Shown here one piece after another: positions 8,639-18,536 of a stretch of 64,000 nt of DNA. The notes below the pieces were generated by a model. The model saw nothing but the letters and a program-made list of their open reading frames with translations. It made no database searches and was not told where the DNA came from. This stretch comes from Phycisphaera sp. (GTDB lineage Bacteria; Planctomycetota; Phycisphaerae; Phycisphaerales; Phycisphaeraceae): NCBI GenBank assembly GCA_016125215.1, contig WGMF01000015.1:113471-177470 (forward strand). The letters run 5' to 3'. A program made the translations under genes and the position numbers. Position 1 is the stretch's first letter; each line of letters starts with the position of its first letter.

Positions 8639-9493
8639 ATGTGGCGGAAGATACAAAGGATGCTGGCGGTCGTGGCGGTGACGGCGGGGGTGGGGTATTC
8701 GCTGTTTGCGATGGCGGGGTGCGTGTTGCAGGACGCGGTGCTGTTCCCGCGCAACATGGTCGGCCCTGTGTTGGGTGTCCCGAAGCTGCAGCCCGGGGTT
8801 GAGGTCTGGCACCGCGAGCTTGGCGGCGGCAAGGGTGAGGTGGAGGCGTGGTTTGCCCCGTGCAGCGCGGCGCTGCAGAGCAAACGACCGATGGTGGTTT
8901 TCGCCCACGGCAATGCGGAGTTGATCGACCACCAGCAAGACCTCATCGAGCGCTACCACGCGCTGGGTGTGAGTGTGCTGCTCGTCGAGTTCCGCGGTTA
9001 CGGGCGCAGCGGGGGGACGCCGTCGGAGAAGAATATCGTCGATGACTTTGTTTATTTCTATGACAAGGCTGTAACGCTCCCGGGGGTGGACGCGGACCAC
9101 GTGGTGATCCACGGACGGTCGCTGGGCGGGGGCGTGGCGGCGCAGCTTGCGGCGCGTCGGCCGTGCTGTGCGTTGATCCTGCAGTCGACATTCCGCTCGG
9201 TGCCGTCGATGGGGGCGCGGATGTTCATGCCGTGGTTTATCTTCAGGCACACGTTCTATACCAACAAAGTGTTACCCAGCCTGAAGGTGCCCGTGTTGCT
9301 TGTGCACGGGCGGAGCGACGAGGTGATCCCCGTGGCGGAGTCCCGGTACTTGCACGCGCTATCGCCTACGTCGGAGCTTGTGGAGTTCGATTGTGGCCAC
9401 AACGATTTCCCCGGCGGGCAGGGGGCGATGTTTTGGGAAGCGCTCGAGCGGACACTGGCCAAGGCGGGGGTCGAGGCCGAGGCAGGGGAATAG
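8639..9493 (+). CDS. Alpha/beta hydrolase, probable lipoprotein (ABHD13/BEM46-like)
   Basis: 284 residues. The N-terminus has a hydrophobic segment ending FAMAGC, a plausible lipobox, so the protein may be lipid-anchored on the cell envelope. The oxyanion region is VVFAHGNAE and the nucleophile elbow GRSLGGG. The acid is in HGRSDEVIP and the histidine in CGHND, so the triad is complete. The family includes BEM46/ABHD13-type serine hydrolases of unknown substrate. The stop TAG at 9491 is the first triplet of a dispersed repeat. Confidence 0.8.
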   Translation: MWRKIQRMLAVVAVTAGVGYSLFAMAGCVLQDAVLFPRNMVGPVLGVPKLQPGVEVWHRELGGGKGEVEAWFAPCSAALQSKRPMVVFAHGNAELIDHQQDLIERYHALGVSVLLVEFRGYGRSGGTPSEKNIVDDFVYFYDKAVTLPGVDADHVVIHGRSLGGGVAAQLAARRPCCALILQSTFRSVPSMGARMFMPWFIFRHTFYTNKVLPSLKVPVLLVHGRSDEVIPVAESRYLHALSPTSELVEFDCGHNDFPGGQGAMFWEALERTLAKAGVEAEAGE

Positions 9494-9525
9494 CCGCCGA
9501 TGAACGCCGATGAACGCAGATGGGG
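9491..9525. repeat. Second copy of the CCGATGAACGCAGATGG repeat
   Basis: TAGCCGCCGATGAACGCC followed by GATGAACGCAGATGG; it matches the minus strand of 6866-6898. It starts exactly at the stop codon of the upstream hydrolase gene. Confidence 0.75.
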
Positions 9526-9540
9526 AAACTGAGGGGGACC

Positions 9541-9607
9541 CACCCGTCACCAGTCACCCGTCACCTGTCATCAGTTACCAGTCACCAATCACCAGTCACC
9601 AGTCACT
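9541..9607. repeat. CAGTCACC tandem array overlapping a gene end
   Basis: About eight imperfect copies of a 7-8 base unit (CAGTCACC, CCGTCACC, CAATCACC). On the minus strand the array supplies the last codons and the stop of the ketoacyl synthase gene (VVTGDW, stop at 9589). It is not a CRISPR: the units are too short and there are no spacers. Confidence 0.8.
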
Positions 9608-10803
9608 ACCCTCCTCACCACCGTGCCCGCGACGTGGCCACCGAACCCGGCGGCAAAGACGGCGTGGGTGGCGTTGGGCAGGAGGGTGATAGCCTCGCGT
9701 GATATTTGAAGTGGGGTGTCGATGGGGTCGTCGAGCCAGGGCATGGGGGGGAGTTTTTTGGCTCGGGCACAGAGGCAGGCGATGACGAGCGAGACGAGAC
9801 CGGAGGCCCCGAGCGTGTGGCCGAGGGCACCCTTGTGGGCGTAGAGGTGGGGCAGGGGGGCTCCGGGGTGGAGTCGGGTGTAGACCGATGCGTAACAGGC
9901 CACTTCCGGGGGGTCGTGCTCGACGGTGCCCGTGGCGTGGGGGTGGATGCATTGAATAGCCTGATTGGCCATGACCTCGTCGGCCACACGTTGCAGCGCG
10001 GGCATCCCGGGGTCGGGTCGGATCAGGTCGAACCCGTCGCAGGCGATAGCGGTGTTGAGCAGTTCGATTCTGTCTGACTTGTCGTGCGGATGGTCTAAGC
10101 GTTCGAGCATGACCGCCGCGCCGACCTCGGCCAGCATGAAGCCCGACCGGTGTCGGTGCAGCGGCCTGCCCCGGTAGCCCGTGTCGGAGACTTGGGTAAG
10201 AACGCCCAGCCGACGGTAGGAGTGGATGAACATCGGCAGCAGCGCCGCCTCCGAGGTGGCCACGAGCACGCGCCGCGGCGCATGGGGACTCGGTTGCGAC
10301 ATCATGAGCCGAGCATAATGAACCGCGGTCAGGCTCGACGCACAGGCCGCCACAAAGCTGCGAACAACGGTCACATTCAGGCGTTCTTCGAGCTTGCTTG
10401 CCAAGAACCCAACCGGCCCTCTTGCCACAACCTCCGGGATGCGACCCGTGTTCACCGCTTCTGCCAACGCGTGGACCGCTCCCTTGGAGACGCCCAGCAC
10501 ACACGGAACCCTGTTCGCGTCTCTGCTGAGTGTCGGTAATGCCTCCATCGCCGCGCGCTCGGCTAATGTCACCGACGGATCGACCCCGGTGTGCTGAGCG
10601 ATGCTCACCGACCCCAACCCCCGGACGCGCGACACCCCATCGACTCCCACGGGCATGCGGTCGTTTCGATCAACTATGGTCCGACCGGCCAGTAACGACC
10701 GATAAGTCTCCCAGGAGGAATGCCCCAACGGCGTGACAAGGCCCACGCCCGTGACGGCGATCCGGGGACGGTCGGCTGACGTATTGAGACCTGAGGGTGG
10801 CAA
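9589..10803 (-). CDS. Beta-ketoacyl-ACP synthase family protein (FabF-like)
   Basis: 404 residues with a thiolase fold. The N-terminal VTGVGLVTPLG is typical of KAS II. The catalytic Cys154 is in AACASSLTA, His289 in HATGTVEHDP, and Lys324/His329 in HKGALGHTLGASG, so the Cys-His-His set for decarboxylative Claisen condensation is complete. It is more divergent than housekeeping FabF and stands alone, with no acyl carrier protein nearby, so a role in a specialised fatty-acid or polyketide product is as likely as bulk lipid synthesis. The start is TTG at 10803. The final residues are encoded by the CAGTCACC array. Confidence 0.85.
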   Translation of the reverse strand: MPPSGLNTSADRPRIAVTGVGLVTPLGHSSWETYRSLLAGRTIVDRNDRMPVGVDGVSRVRGLGSVSIAQHTGVDPSVTLAERAAMEALPTLSRDANRVPCVLGVSKGAVHALAEAVNTGRIPEVVARGPVGFLASKLEERLNVTVVRSFVAACASSLTAVHYARLMMSQPSPHAPRRVLVATSEAALLPMFIHSYRRLGVLTQVSDTGYRGRPLHRHRSGFMLAEVGAAVMLERLDHPHDKSDRIELLNTAIACDGFDLIRPDPGMPALQRVADEVMANQAIQCIHPHATGTVEHDPPEVACYASVYTRLHPGAPLPHLYAHKGALGHTLGASGLVSLVIACLCARAKKLPPMPWLDDPIDTPLQISREAITLLPNATHAVFAAGFGGHVAGTVVRRVVTGDW

Positions 10804-10943
10804 GGCTTATGCGATCAAAAAACCACAAGTTCGCGTCGGGGAACGAGAGTTTACCCATCCCCGAACCATCCGTCAGGTCGACTATCCCCCGTAGACCCCG
10901 GAAACGCCCGGCCGGGACCGACCAGCCGGGGTTCAGAAACACT

Positions 10944-10973
10944 TTGGAAACATAAGGCCTCAAGCCGTATAAT
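10944..10973 (+). promoter_or_regulatory. Sigma70-type promoter for the indolepyruvate oxidoreductase gene
   Basis: TTGGAA at 10944-10949 and TATAAT at 10968-10973, spacer 18. The predicted transcript begins about 140 bases before ATG 11122. The rest of the 10804-11121 spacer is GC-rich and shows no other clear element. Confidence 0.6.
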
Positions 10974-11121
10974 CACACCTTATTCAGGGCACAGCGGATA
11001 CGGGTTGACGGAGCAACTTCCACGCGAGCCGGGATGGCCAAACAGGGGTCTGATCGAGCCCGGCTCGGAACCACCACTGAACCGTTCGAGAACATCGCTA
11101 CCCCGGTTGGCTGAGTGATTC

Positions 11122-14100
11122 ATGAAGGTTGACCCACGCTTTCTCAAGGACCAAGGCCACGAGGTCTTCACCGGCAACGAGTTGCTGGTGAAGGGCTGTC
11201 TCGAAGCCCAAGGTGGCGTCCACCTCTTCACCGGCTACCCCGGCTCACCCGTCGCGGGGTTCTTCGACTGCCTCGAATACATCGCACCCCTGCTCGATAC
11301 GCACGGCATGGTCGCACGGTTGGCCAACAACGAGGCCATCAGCGTCGCCATGGTCAACGGCGCCCAGATGGCGGGCTGCCGGGCGATCACCGCCTTCAAA
11401 TCCGTCGGCCTCCACGTGGCCAGTGACGCCCTGGCGCTGGGTGTCATGGCGGGCACACGCGACGACCACGTCGGCTCATCGGGTGGCATCATCGTCTGTG
11501 GCGACGACCCGTGGTCCGAGTCCACCCAGGTCCCAGCCGACTCGCGCTTTCTTGCTGAGCACGTCCGTCTGCCCATGCTCGAACCCTCCAGCCCGCAGGA
11601 GGTCAAGGACTGGATCGACATCGCCTTCAAGCTCGGACGTGCGGGGAAAATTTACATCGGGTACATGATGACCGTCGCCCTGGCGGACGGCGGCGGCAGT
11701 GTCGAGTGCCACCCCAACCACTACCCGACTGTTCACGAACGCCAGAAGGTCGCCCTGAGCTACCAGCGTGACATCGAACCCACGCTCGAAGCCACCGTCC
11801 TGCTCCCGCCGCGCACCGGTCGGCGGGAGGTCGGCATCGACGCCCGCTTTGCTGCGCTCAAAGCCGAGGCTCGTAAGCTCAACGTAAACCGCGTCCTCCA
11901 CGCCCCGCAAAAAGGCGAGACCGCGCCCCTGGGCTTCATCGCAGCGGGCAACGCCTTTGCGTATCTTGCCCACGCCCTGACCGAGATGGGCTTGTGGTCC
12001 AAGGTCCCCGTGCTCAAGCTCGGCCTGACCTACCCCGTGGACGAGCAGATCATCACCGACTACGCAAAGCGCTGTGAAAAGCTGGTCGTCATCGAGGAAC
12101 GTAGGCCCTTCGTCGAACGGCAGGTGCTTGAGATCATCGACGGGCTTCGCCAGACGCAGGGCCTCAGGACGGAGGTCTATGGCAAGAAGTTCCCCGGTCA
12201 GCTTCCGGGGATTCCCTCGACGCGTGGCCTGAATCCTTCACTGCTCATCGAACGCCTCGCCCCGCTCCTTCGGCAGTTCAGCGCGCTGCCCTCCGAGTCG
12301 CTCAACGGGCGCATCACCGCTGAACTCGACCGTCTCAAGGCCACCACGCAGGTCCGCGTCAACATCCCCGACCGCACGCCGACCTTCTGCCCCGGCTGCC
12401 CGCACCGCGATTCGTCGAGCGTGCTGCTCGAACTGCGTAAAGATCTGCTCGACCCGAGCTACATGACCAGCGTCCACAAACGCGAGGTAGTCGACCTCGT
12501 GGCGCACGGCGATACGGGATGCTACACGATGCTCATGTTCGAGCCGACCAAGCCGTTGATGCACAACTACTCGGGCATGGGCCTGGGCGGCGCGACGGGG
12601 AGCGGGGCCGACCCGTTTATCTCGAACAAACAGCTCGTCTTCATGGGCGACGGCACCTTCTTCCACTCCGGGCAGGTCGCCATCAGCCACTCGATCAAGG
12701 CCGGCCAGGACATCACCTACATCATCCTCGACAACAAGACCACCGCGATGACAGGCCACCAGACGCACCCCGGCGTCGACTTCGACCTGATGGGTCGGCC
12801 GACCTTCGCGCAGGACATCGAACGCATCGTCAAGGCCATGATCCCCAAGGAACTGGCCCGCGACGTGCGCATCGTCCGCATCAACCCCGCCGACCGCAGC
12901 CGATACCGCAAGCTCCTCGAACAGACCATCCTCTCCGACGGCGTCAAGATCGTCATCGCCGACAAGGAGTGCGGTATCACCTTCCACCGCAAGGTGCGCA
13001 AGGTCGAGCGCGACCTCATCAAAGACAAGGGCTTTTTACCCAAAAAGACCTTCATGAACGTGGCCACCGAGGTCTGCGAGTACTGCCTCGAATGCACGCA
13101 GCAGACCGGCTGCCCCGGGCTGACCCTCGTCGACACCGACTACGGTCGCAAGGTCCAGACCGATTCGTCGTGGTGCGTCAACGACGGCGCCTGCCACCGC
13201 ATCCACGCCTGCCCTTCGTTTGAAGAGGTCACCATCCACCGCAAACAGGCCCCGCGCATGGGCGACGAGCACGTCGACCTCACCGACCTGCCCCAGGCCC
13301 CCGCGCCTATTCACGCGCTGCAGGACACCTGGCGCTGCCACCTCGCGGGCGTCGGCGGCATGGGCATCGGCCTGTGTACCGCCATCCTCGTCACCGCCGG
13401 CAACGAGATGGGCTACCACGTCCAGTTCCTCGACAAAAAAGGCATGGCTATCCGCAACGGCGGCGTCTTCTCGCAGCTCGTCTACTCACGCATCCACACG
13501 ACACAAACCGCCGGCCTGAACACCGGCAAATCCAACGGCTCCTCACCCGTACCCGTCACCGATCCGCTCACGACACCTTTGATCCCCTACGGCAAGGCGG
13601 ACCTTCTGCTCGGCGTCGACCTGCTCGAAGCCGCCCGCGCCATCGATCCCGCCCAGCCCCAGCGCGTCGCCTCGCCCGGTCGCACCGCCGCCGTCGTCAA
13701 CACCGCCAAGACGCCCACCATCCTCACCCTCATGGGCAAGGCCGACTTCGACCCCGACGACGTCGAACACGCCATCCAGCAGGCTACCCACCCCGACCAC
13801 TTCGTCGGCTTCAACGTCGGCGACCTGTGCGAACGCATGTTGGACACCAAACTCTACGCCAACATCATGATGCTTGGCATCGCGTTCCAGCGCGGCCTGC
13901 TCCCCCTGCACTACGAAGCCCTGCAGACCGCCATCCGACAGGTCGCCCGTCAGGACACCGACCGCAACCTCCGCGCCTTCGAGATCGGCCGAAAGATCGC
14001 GGTCCGCCCCGACCTCTTCACCGTCGAACTCAAGCACGAGTACGAATCCGCACGGCAGGCCCTTCGCCGAAAAACCAACACGCTAAGGCTCTGGTTCGGC

Positions 14101-14916
14101 AAGCGGTCGAAAAAACGTGGCGAACACATCGCCCGTCACTTCCGCGTGCTCATGCGTCAGACCTTCCGTGCCACGCGAGGCATCGCCGTCGATGATGCGC
14201 TCATGCGTGACGTCATCATCCGGGCCTACGACTGCGTCATCTGGGGCGGGCTTGAATACGCCAAGCAATACTGCGACAAACTCGTCGCCACCTTCCGCAA
14301 GGATACGCCGGAGAAAAACTTTGCCATCACCCGCGCGGTGGTGTGGAACCTGGCCAAGGTGATGCTGATTAAAGACGAGGTCTACGTCTCGGCGCTGTTG
14401 ACCAGCCCCGAGAAATACAAGCGCGACCGCAGGCGGTTCAACATCAACCCCGAGCGCGGCGACAGGGTGGTCTACAAACACCACAACCGCCCCGAGTTCG
14501 AGGTCTTCGGACGAAAAATCCGCTTCGAGTGGAAGAGCCGGGACTGGGAGCTGCGCGCCATGTCGAACATGTGCGTTTTGAGAAACCTGCTCCCGGGCTG
14601 GCACAAACGCGAAAAACTTTTCCGTGACGGGTACGCCAAACTCGTCGACCAGCTTGATGCCGAAACCATCACCGACCCCCGCAAGTATCAACAGTGGCTC
14701 GCCGTGCTGAGCACTCCCGCGAACGTCACCGGCTACCGCGAAGTGCGTTACCCGAAAATGGACGCCGCCCGCACCCGGGCCGCCGAACTGCTCGCCATGG
14801 ACTCAGCCTTATTTGAGCCCGCCGGCTCCGTCCCCGCTTCGTCCCCGCTGACCTCCCCTCTCGCCGCCACCGACGACACCCGCCACGTCGAGCTGCCGAT
14901 CTTCACCGGCGTGTGA
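11122..14916 (+). CDS. Fused indolepyruvate:ferredoxin oxidoreductase with C-terminal DUF6537-like region
   Basis: 1264 residues. The N-terminal pyrimidine-binding half (HLFTGYPGSPVAGFFD, NNEAISVAMVNGAQ) is followed by a TPP-binding domain (PTFCPGCPHRDSS about 430, MGDGTFFHSG about 510). A cysteine cluster (CEYCLECTQQTGCPG, then CHRIHAC) about 655-700 probably holds an Fe-S cluster. A gamma-type domain starts at GVGGMGIGLCTAILV (about 745), and about 250 C-terminal residues resemble DUF6537. It oxidatively decarboxylates arylpyruvates to aryl-CoA with ferredoxin as acceptor. The alpha, gamma and beta functions are joined in one chain, as in some aerobic bacteria. It has its own promoter and no adjacent partner subunit. 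Confidence 0.9.
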   Translation: MKVDPRFLKDQGHEVFTGNELLVKGCLEAQGGVHLFTGYPGSPVAGFFDCLEYIAPLLDTHGMVARLANNEAISVAMVNGAQMAGCRAITAFKSVGLHVASDALALGVMAGTRDDHVGSSGGIIVCGDDPWSESTQVPADSRFLAEHVRLPMLEPSSPQEVKDWIDIAFKLGRAGKIYIGYMMTVALADGGGSVECHPNHYPTVHERQKVALSYQRDIEPTLEATVLLPPRTGRREVGIDARFAALKAEARKLNVNRVLHAPQKGETAPLGFIAAGNAFAYLAHALTEMGLWSKVPVLKLGLTYPVDEQIITDYAKRCEKLVVIEERRPFVERQVLEIIDGLRQTQGLRTEVYGKKFPGQLPGIPSTRGLNPSLLIERLAPLLRQFSALPSESLNGRITAELDRLKATTQVRVNIPDRTPTFCPGCPHRDSSSVLLELRKDLLDPSYMTSVHKREVVDLVAHGDTGCYTMLMFEPTKPLMHNYSGMGLGGATGSGADPFISNKQLVFMGDGTFFHSGQVAISHSIKAGQDITYIILDNKTTAMTGHQTHPGVDFDLMGRPTFAQDIERIVKAMIPKELARDVRIVRINPADRSRYRKLLEQTILSDGVKIVIADKECGITFHRKVRKVERDLIKDKGFLPKKTFMNVATEVCEYCLECTQQTGCPGLTLVDTDYGRKVQTDSSWCVNDGACHRIHACPSFEEVTIHRKQAPRMGDEHVDLTDLPQAPAPIHALQDTWRCHLAGVGGMGIGLCTAILVTAGNEMGYHVQFLDKKGMAIRNGGVFSQLVYSRIHTTQTAGLNTGKSNGSSPVPVTDPLTTPLIPYGKADLLLGVDLLEAARAIDPAQPQRVASPGRTAAVVNTAKTPTILTLMGKADFDPDDVEHAIQQATHPDHFVGFNVGDLCERMLDTKLYANIMMLGIAFQRGLLPLHYEALQTAIRQVARQDTDRNLRAFEIGRKIAVRPDLFTVELKHEYESARQALRRKTNTLRLWFGKRSKKRGEHIARHFRVLMRQTFRATRGIAVDDALMRDVIIRAYDCVIWGGLEYAKQYCDKLVATFRKDTPEKNFAITRAVVWNLAKVMLIKDEVYVSALLTSPEKYKRDRRRFNINPERGDRVVYKHHNRPEFEVFGRKIRFEWKSRDWELRAMSNMCVLRNLLPGWHKREKLFRDGYAKLVDQLDAETITDPRKYQQWLAVLSTPANVTGYREVRYPKMDAARTRAAELLAMDSALFEPAGSVPASSPLTSPLAATDDTRHVELPIFTGV

Positions 14917-15002
14917 AATCACCATCGACTGCGCCCGTGATCCTCATGACGATTTCGCCCAGGACCCGCGATGCCATCGCCGACCTGATGACGGCATGAA
15001 TC

Positions 15003-15047
15003 CCCATCTGCATCGGAATCCGCGGCATCTGCGCAATCTGCGGTGAC
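15003..15047. repeat. Single-arm CGCAGAT repeat
   Basis: Units ATCTGC..ATCCGCGGCATCTGCGCAATCTGCGGT without a matching opposite arm nearby; a remnant of the palindrome family at 35142-35230. The spacer 14917-15077 holds nothing else recognisable. Confidence 0.6.
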
Positions 15048-15077
15048 TCTTAAAAACGCTCGTTTGTCCGGGGCGTG

Positions 15078-16091
15078 ATGTCCCGCAAAATCGCTATGCT
15101 GTGCTTTTCACGGAGTGGGAACACGGTGGGCCATCGAGCGATCCGATTCACGCACCTGGTCAATCCCTTTGTCGCCAAGCCGGGGTCGGAGCACGATCTG
15201 GCCCAGCGCATCACGTGGGCGGGATTGCGGCGCGCGATCGAGCAGGCTGAGGCGGACGGGATCGAGGTCGAGTTGCTCGGCGTCTGTTACCCGCACGACG
15301 TGGCGTCGGTGGAGCGGCCCGCCCGTGCGCTGCCGGTGCTCGTGCGCACGATCCAGGACGTCAAGAAGATCGAACCGGTGCGACCGTTCCCGGTTGTCAT
15401 GGACCTCTTCCGTGCCGCGCGTGAGCATGGCCAGGGCGACTACCTGGTCTTCTCGAACATGGACATCGTGCCGCAGCCGTGTTACTACCGCTGTCTTGCT
15501 GCCGCGGTGCGCAGCGGTGTTCAGGCCATCAGCGTTGCGCGTAAGACGATCCCGAAAGAGCATCACGGCCAACCGTGGCAGCCCGGCGACCTGGACACCC
15601 TGTTCAACACCCCCGGCAAGCTCCACTGGGGGCACGACACCTTTGTCTTCCCGATGGACTGGGTCGACAGGCTCGAACTGGGCGAGATGTGTTACTGCGT
15701 GGCGGCGTTTGACCGGGCAATCTGTGCCAACCTCGATGCGCTCTGTGGCTACCGCGCGGTCCACTACCAGTTTCAGCACCTGAGTTTCCACCTCGGCGAC
15801 GACCGCGCGTGGGCGGCCATGGACCAATACACCGAATACAACAAGCCCCTGTGTTTGGCATTGATCGACCGCCTCGAAGCGCACTACGGCAAGGCTCCCT
15901 GGCCCTCGCTGACACAGCTCATGAAAGACCGTCTGGCCGGGCACCCGCGCTTCGAGCCGAACCCCCGATTCACGCACCGCATCGCACGCAAGGTCCACCA
16001 CCTCTACCACCTCCCCCCGGAGCGACGGATGGCCAAACTGGTCATGCAAGCCCGGCGCGACCTGGGCCTGCGGTCGGAAGGATTCGCGTAA
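15078..16091 (+). CDS. Possible glycosyltransferase-like protein
   Basis: 337 residues from ATG 15078; GTG 15075 is directly in front. No signal peptide or membrane segment. The central part reads YLVFSNMDIVPQPCYY, with an NMDI segment placed like the metal-binding DxD of GT-A glycosyltransferases, and later GHDTFVFP and FQHLSFHLGDD. This supports a nucleotide-sugar-type enzyme acting in surface polysaccharide synthesis, but only by weak resemblance, and an undescribed family remains possible. It stands alone; a hairpin behind it at 16176-16194 may end its transcript. Confidence 0.4.
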   Translation: MSRKIAMLCFSRSGNTVGHRAIRFTHLVNPFVAKPGSEHDLAQRITWAGLRRAIEQAEADGIEVELLGVCYPHDVASVERPARALPVLVRTIQDVKKIEPVRPFPVVMDLFRAAREHGQGDYLVFSNMDIVPQPCYYRCLAAAVRSGVQAISVARKTIPKEHHGQPWQPGDLDTLFNTPGKLHWGHDTFVFPMDWVDRLELGEMCYCVAAFDRAICANLDALCGYRAVHYQFQHLSFHLGDDRAWAAMDQYTEYNKPLCLALIDRLEAHYGKAPWPSLTQLMKDRLAGHPRFEPNPRFTHRIARKVHHLYHLPPERRMAKLVMQARRDLGLRSEGFA

Positions 16092-16175
16092 GTCTCGAAA
16101 CCTGCCACGGCCACCGGCTCAATCTGACATGCCAATCACACCGACCTGTCACTCTGACAGCACACACGGTGCCTT

Positions 16176-16202
16176 CCAGCGGGTATCTCGCTGGTGTTTT
16201 GT
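16176..16202 (+). terminator. Hairpin plus T-rich tail
   Basis: CCAGCG at 16176-16181 pairs with CGCTGG at 16189-16194, followed by TGTTTTGT. A plausible Rho-independent terminator for the gene ending at 16091. No CIRCE element (TTAGCACTC-N9-GAGTGCTAA) was found between here and groEL1. Confidence 0.5.
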
Positions 16203-16370
16203 ATGATAAGTATCTGTAAATAAAAGCATTGTGCGTTATTGCGTCGCAGGTCACGCACGTGACACTCTGGCCTGCCTATTGCCAATACCCTCTCACGCTG
16301 ATCCTGCGCGGCTTATGCGGGTCAGCAAGAGGCTATCGCTCACCATCAACCTCCATGGAGTCCCCCGAAC

Positions 16371-18059
16371 ATGGCAGCCAAAGAACTTGTCTTCGATACC
16401 GAAGCTCGCAAGCAACTCCTCTCCGGCGTCGAGAAACTCGCCCGGGCCGTCAAGAGCACACTCGGTCCACGCGGCCGAAACGCGGTCCTCGACAAATCCT
16501 GGGGCGGACCCACCGTGACCAAGGACGGCGTCTCCGTCGCTGAGGAGCTCGAGCTCACCGACAAGAACCAGAACATGGGTGCCCAACTCGTCAAGGAAGC
16601 GGCAAGCAAGACCTCCGACAAAGCCGGCGACGGCACCACGACCTCGACCGTTCTGGCCGAGGCGCTTTTTAGGGAAGGCCTGCGACACATCACTGCCGGC
16701 GTCGACGCCAACGCACTCGTCCGCGGCATGAAGAAAGCCGTCGAGACCGTTGTCACCTCCATTGCCAAGCAGTCCAAGCCTATCGATGGCAAGAGCGACA
16801 TTGCGAAGGTCGCCGCCATCAGCGCCAACAACGACCCCGAGATCGGCAAGATTATGGCCGACGCCTTCGACAAGGTCGGCAAAGACGGCGTCATCACCGT
16901 CGAAGAGGGCAAGAGCCTCGAGACCTTCGTCGACGTCGTCGAGGGCATGCAGTTCGACCGCGGATTCCTCTCGCCCAACTTCGTCACCGACCAGGACAAC
17001 ATGGTCGTCGAACTCGAGAAGTGCTTCGTGCTCGTCCACGAGGACAAGATTTCGAGTGTGCAGAAGCTCGTGCCCCTGCTTGAAAAGGTCCAGCAAGCCA
17101 AGCGGCCCTTGCTCATCATCGCGGAAGATGTCGAGGGCGAAGCGCTGGCGATGCTCGTGGTCAACAAGCTCCGTGGCGTGCTTCAAGTTTGTGCCGTCAA
17201 AGCCCCCGGCTACGGCGACCGACGCAAGGCCATGCTCGAGGACATCGCTGTCCTCACCGGTGCCGAGCCGATCATGAAGGACCTGGGCATCGAACTCGAC
17301 AAGATCGAGATCAAACAGCTCGGCCTGGCCAAACGCCTCCGTATCGACAGCGAAAACACGACCATCATCGAAGGCGCGGGCTCTTCCAAAGACATCCAGG
17401 CACGCATCGAGCAGATCCGCCGTGAGATCGACACCACCACCAGCGACTACGACCGTGAGAAGTTGCAGGAACGGCTGGCCAAACTCGCCGGCGGCGTGGC
17501 GCAGGTCAACGTCGGCGCAGCCTCCGAAGCCGAGCTCAAGGAAAAGAAGGCCCGTGTCGAGGATGCTTTGCACGCCACCCGCGCCGCGGTGGAAGAGGGT
17601 ATCGTCCCCGGCGGCGGCGTCTCCTTCATCCGCGCGATCGACGCACTCAAGAACCTCAAGACCACCAGCGAAGACGAACAGGCCGGCGTCGAAACCGTGC
17701 GTAAAGCATTGACCGTCCCCACGCAGACCATCGCTGACAACGCAGGCGAACGCGGCAGCGTCGTGGTCCACAAGGTCCTCGAAGGCAAAGGCGCGTTCGG
17801 CTTCGACGCCCTCGCGCTCGAATACGGCGACATGATCCAGAAGGGCATCATCACCCCCGCCAAGGTCGACCGCACCGCCCTCGAAAACGCCGCGTCCGTG
17901 GCCACGCTCCTGCTCACCACCGACTGCATCATCACCGAAGCCCCCAAGGAAAAAGACGACCACGCCGGACACGGTCACGGTCACGGCGGCATGGGTGGGA
18001 TGGGCGGCATGGGCATGGGCGGTATGGGCGGTATGGGCGGTATGCCCGGCATGATGTAA
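16371..18059 (+). CDS. groEL: Chaperonin GroEL, copy 1 (GGM-tailed)
   Basis: 562 residues. Typical GroEL blocks are present: [12 protein letters not shown] near the N-terminus, [13 protein letters not shown] (nucleotide binding), [17 protein letters not shown] and [11 protein letters not shown]. The C-terminal tail is long and Gly/Met-rich with GHGHGHGG and repeated GGM, the tail that lines the chamber of classic chaperonins. It forms the 14-mer that refolds proteins with GroES. It precedes groES by 84 bases, the reverse of the common groES-groEL order. No CIRCE box is visible, so control is probably not through HrcA. Confidence 0.95.
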   Translation: MAAKELVFDTEARKQLLSGVEKLARAVKSTLGPRGRNAVLDKSWGGPTVTKDGVSVAEELELTDKNQNMGAQLVKEAASKTSDKAGDGTTTSTVLAEALFREGLRHITAGVDANALVRGMKKAVETVVTSIAKQSKPIDGKSDIAKVAAISANNDPEIGKIMADAFDKVGKDGVITVEEGKSLETFVDVVEGMQFDRGFLSPNFVTDQDNMVVELEKCFVLVHEDKISSVQKLVPLLEKVQQAKRPLLIIAEDVEGEALAMLVVNKLRGVLQVCAVKAPGYGDRRKAMLEDIAVLTGAEPIMKDLGIELDKIEIKQLGLAKRLRIDSENTTIIEGAGSSKDIQARIEQIRREIDTTTSDYDREKLQERLAKLAGGVAQVNVGAASEAELKEKKARVEDALHATRAAVEEGIVPGGGVSFIRAIDALKNLKTTSEDEQAGVETVRKALTVPTQTIADNAGERGSVVVHKVLEGKGAFGFDALALEYGDMIQKGIITPAKVDRTALENAASVATLLLTTDCIITEAPKEKDDHAGHGHGHGGMGGMGGMGMGGMGGMGGMPGMM

Positions 18060-18143
18060 ATAGAACTGCAAAGCCCGCCGCGTCCAGCGGCGGGATCGTC
18101 AACCCCTAATCACCCGCTGCACAACACACACGGAGCACACCCC

Positions 18144-18434
18144 ATGAAAGTCAAGCCTCTCGACGACCGCGTTCTGGTCAAGCCCACCGAAGCGAAGGAC
18201 AAGACCGCCTCCGGCATCTACCTGCCCGAGGGCGCCAAAGAAAAACCCATGACCGGCACCATCGTCGTCACCGGCCCCGGCAAGCTCTCCGATAAAGGCG
18301 AACGAACCGCCGTCACCGTTAAGAAGGGCGACACCGTCGTCTACGGAAAATACGCTGGCACCGAGATCGAACTCGAAGGCGTCAAACACATGATCGTCCG
18401 CGAAAGCGAACTGCTCGGCGTGATCGAGAAGTAA
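18144..18434 (+). CDS. groES: Co-chaperonin GroES
   Basis: 96 residues, a full-length GroES. It begins MKVKPLDDRVLVKPTEA and contains the mobile loop (SGIYLPEGAKEKP) and the GDTVVYGKYAGTEIELEG strand typical of the family. It caps the GroEL chamber. It lies between two groEL genes on the same strand, so it may serve both. A CCCCCGGAAGT word starts directly after its stop codon (18435). Confidence 0.96.
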   Translation: MKVKPLDDRVLVKPTEAKDKTASGIYLPEGAKEKPMTGTIVVTGPGKLSDKGERTAVTVKKGDTVVYGKYAGTEIELEGVKHMIVRESELLGVIEK

Positions 18435-18536
18435 CCCCCGGAAGTAAACCTTCCGAGCCGGGCTGTCCCCAGCCCTGTCCTAAACCTACGCATCCCCCGG
18501 CGTAAGACACGCCGGCTCTCACAGGAGTCCATACCC

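Noticed and set aside
9541..9607. CRISPR-like look of the CAGTCACC array
   Set aside because: Units are 7-8 bases in tandem without unique spacers or cas genes.
16092..16370. CIRCE operator before groEL1
   Set aside because: The TTAGCACTC-N9-GAGTGCTAA pattern was looked for and not found.
16293..18071. 592-codon open frame antisense to groEL1
   Set aside because: Mirror of a highly conserved gene in GC-rich DNA; its translation is low in hydrophobic order and matches no family.
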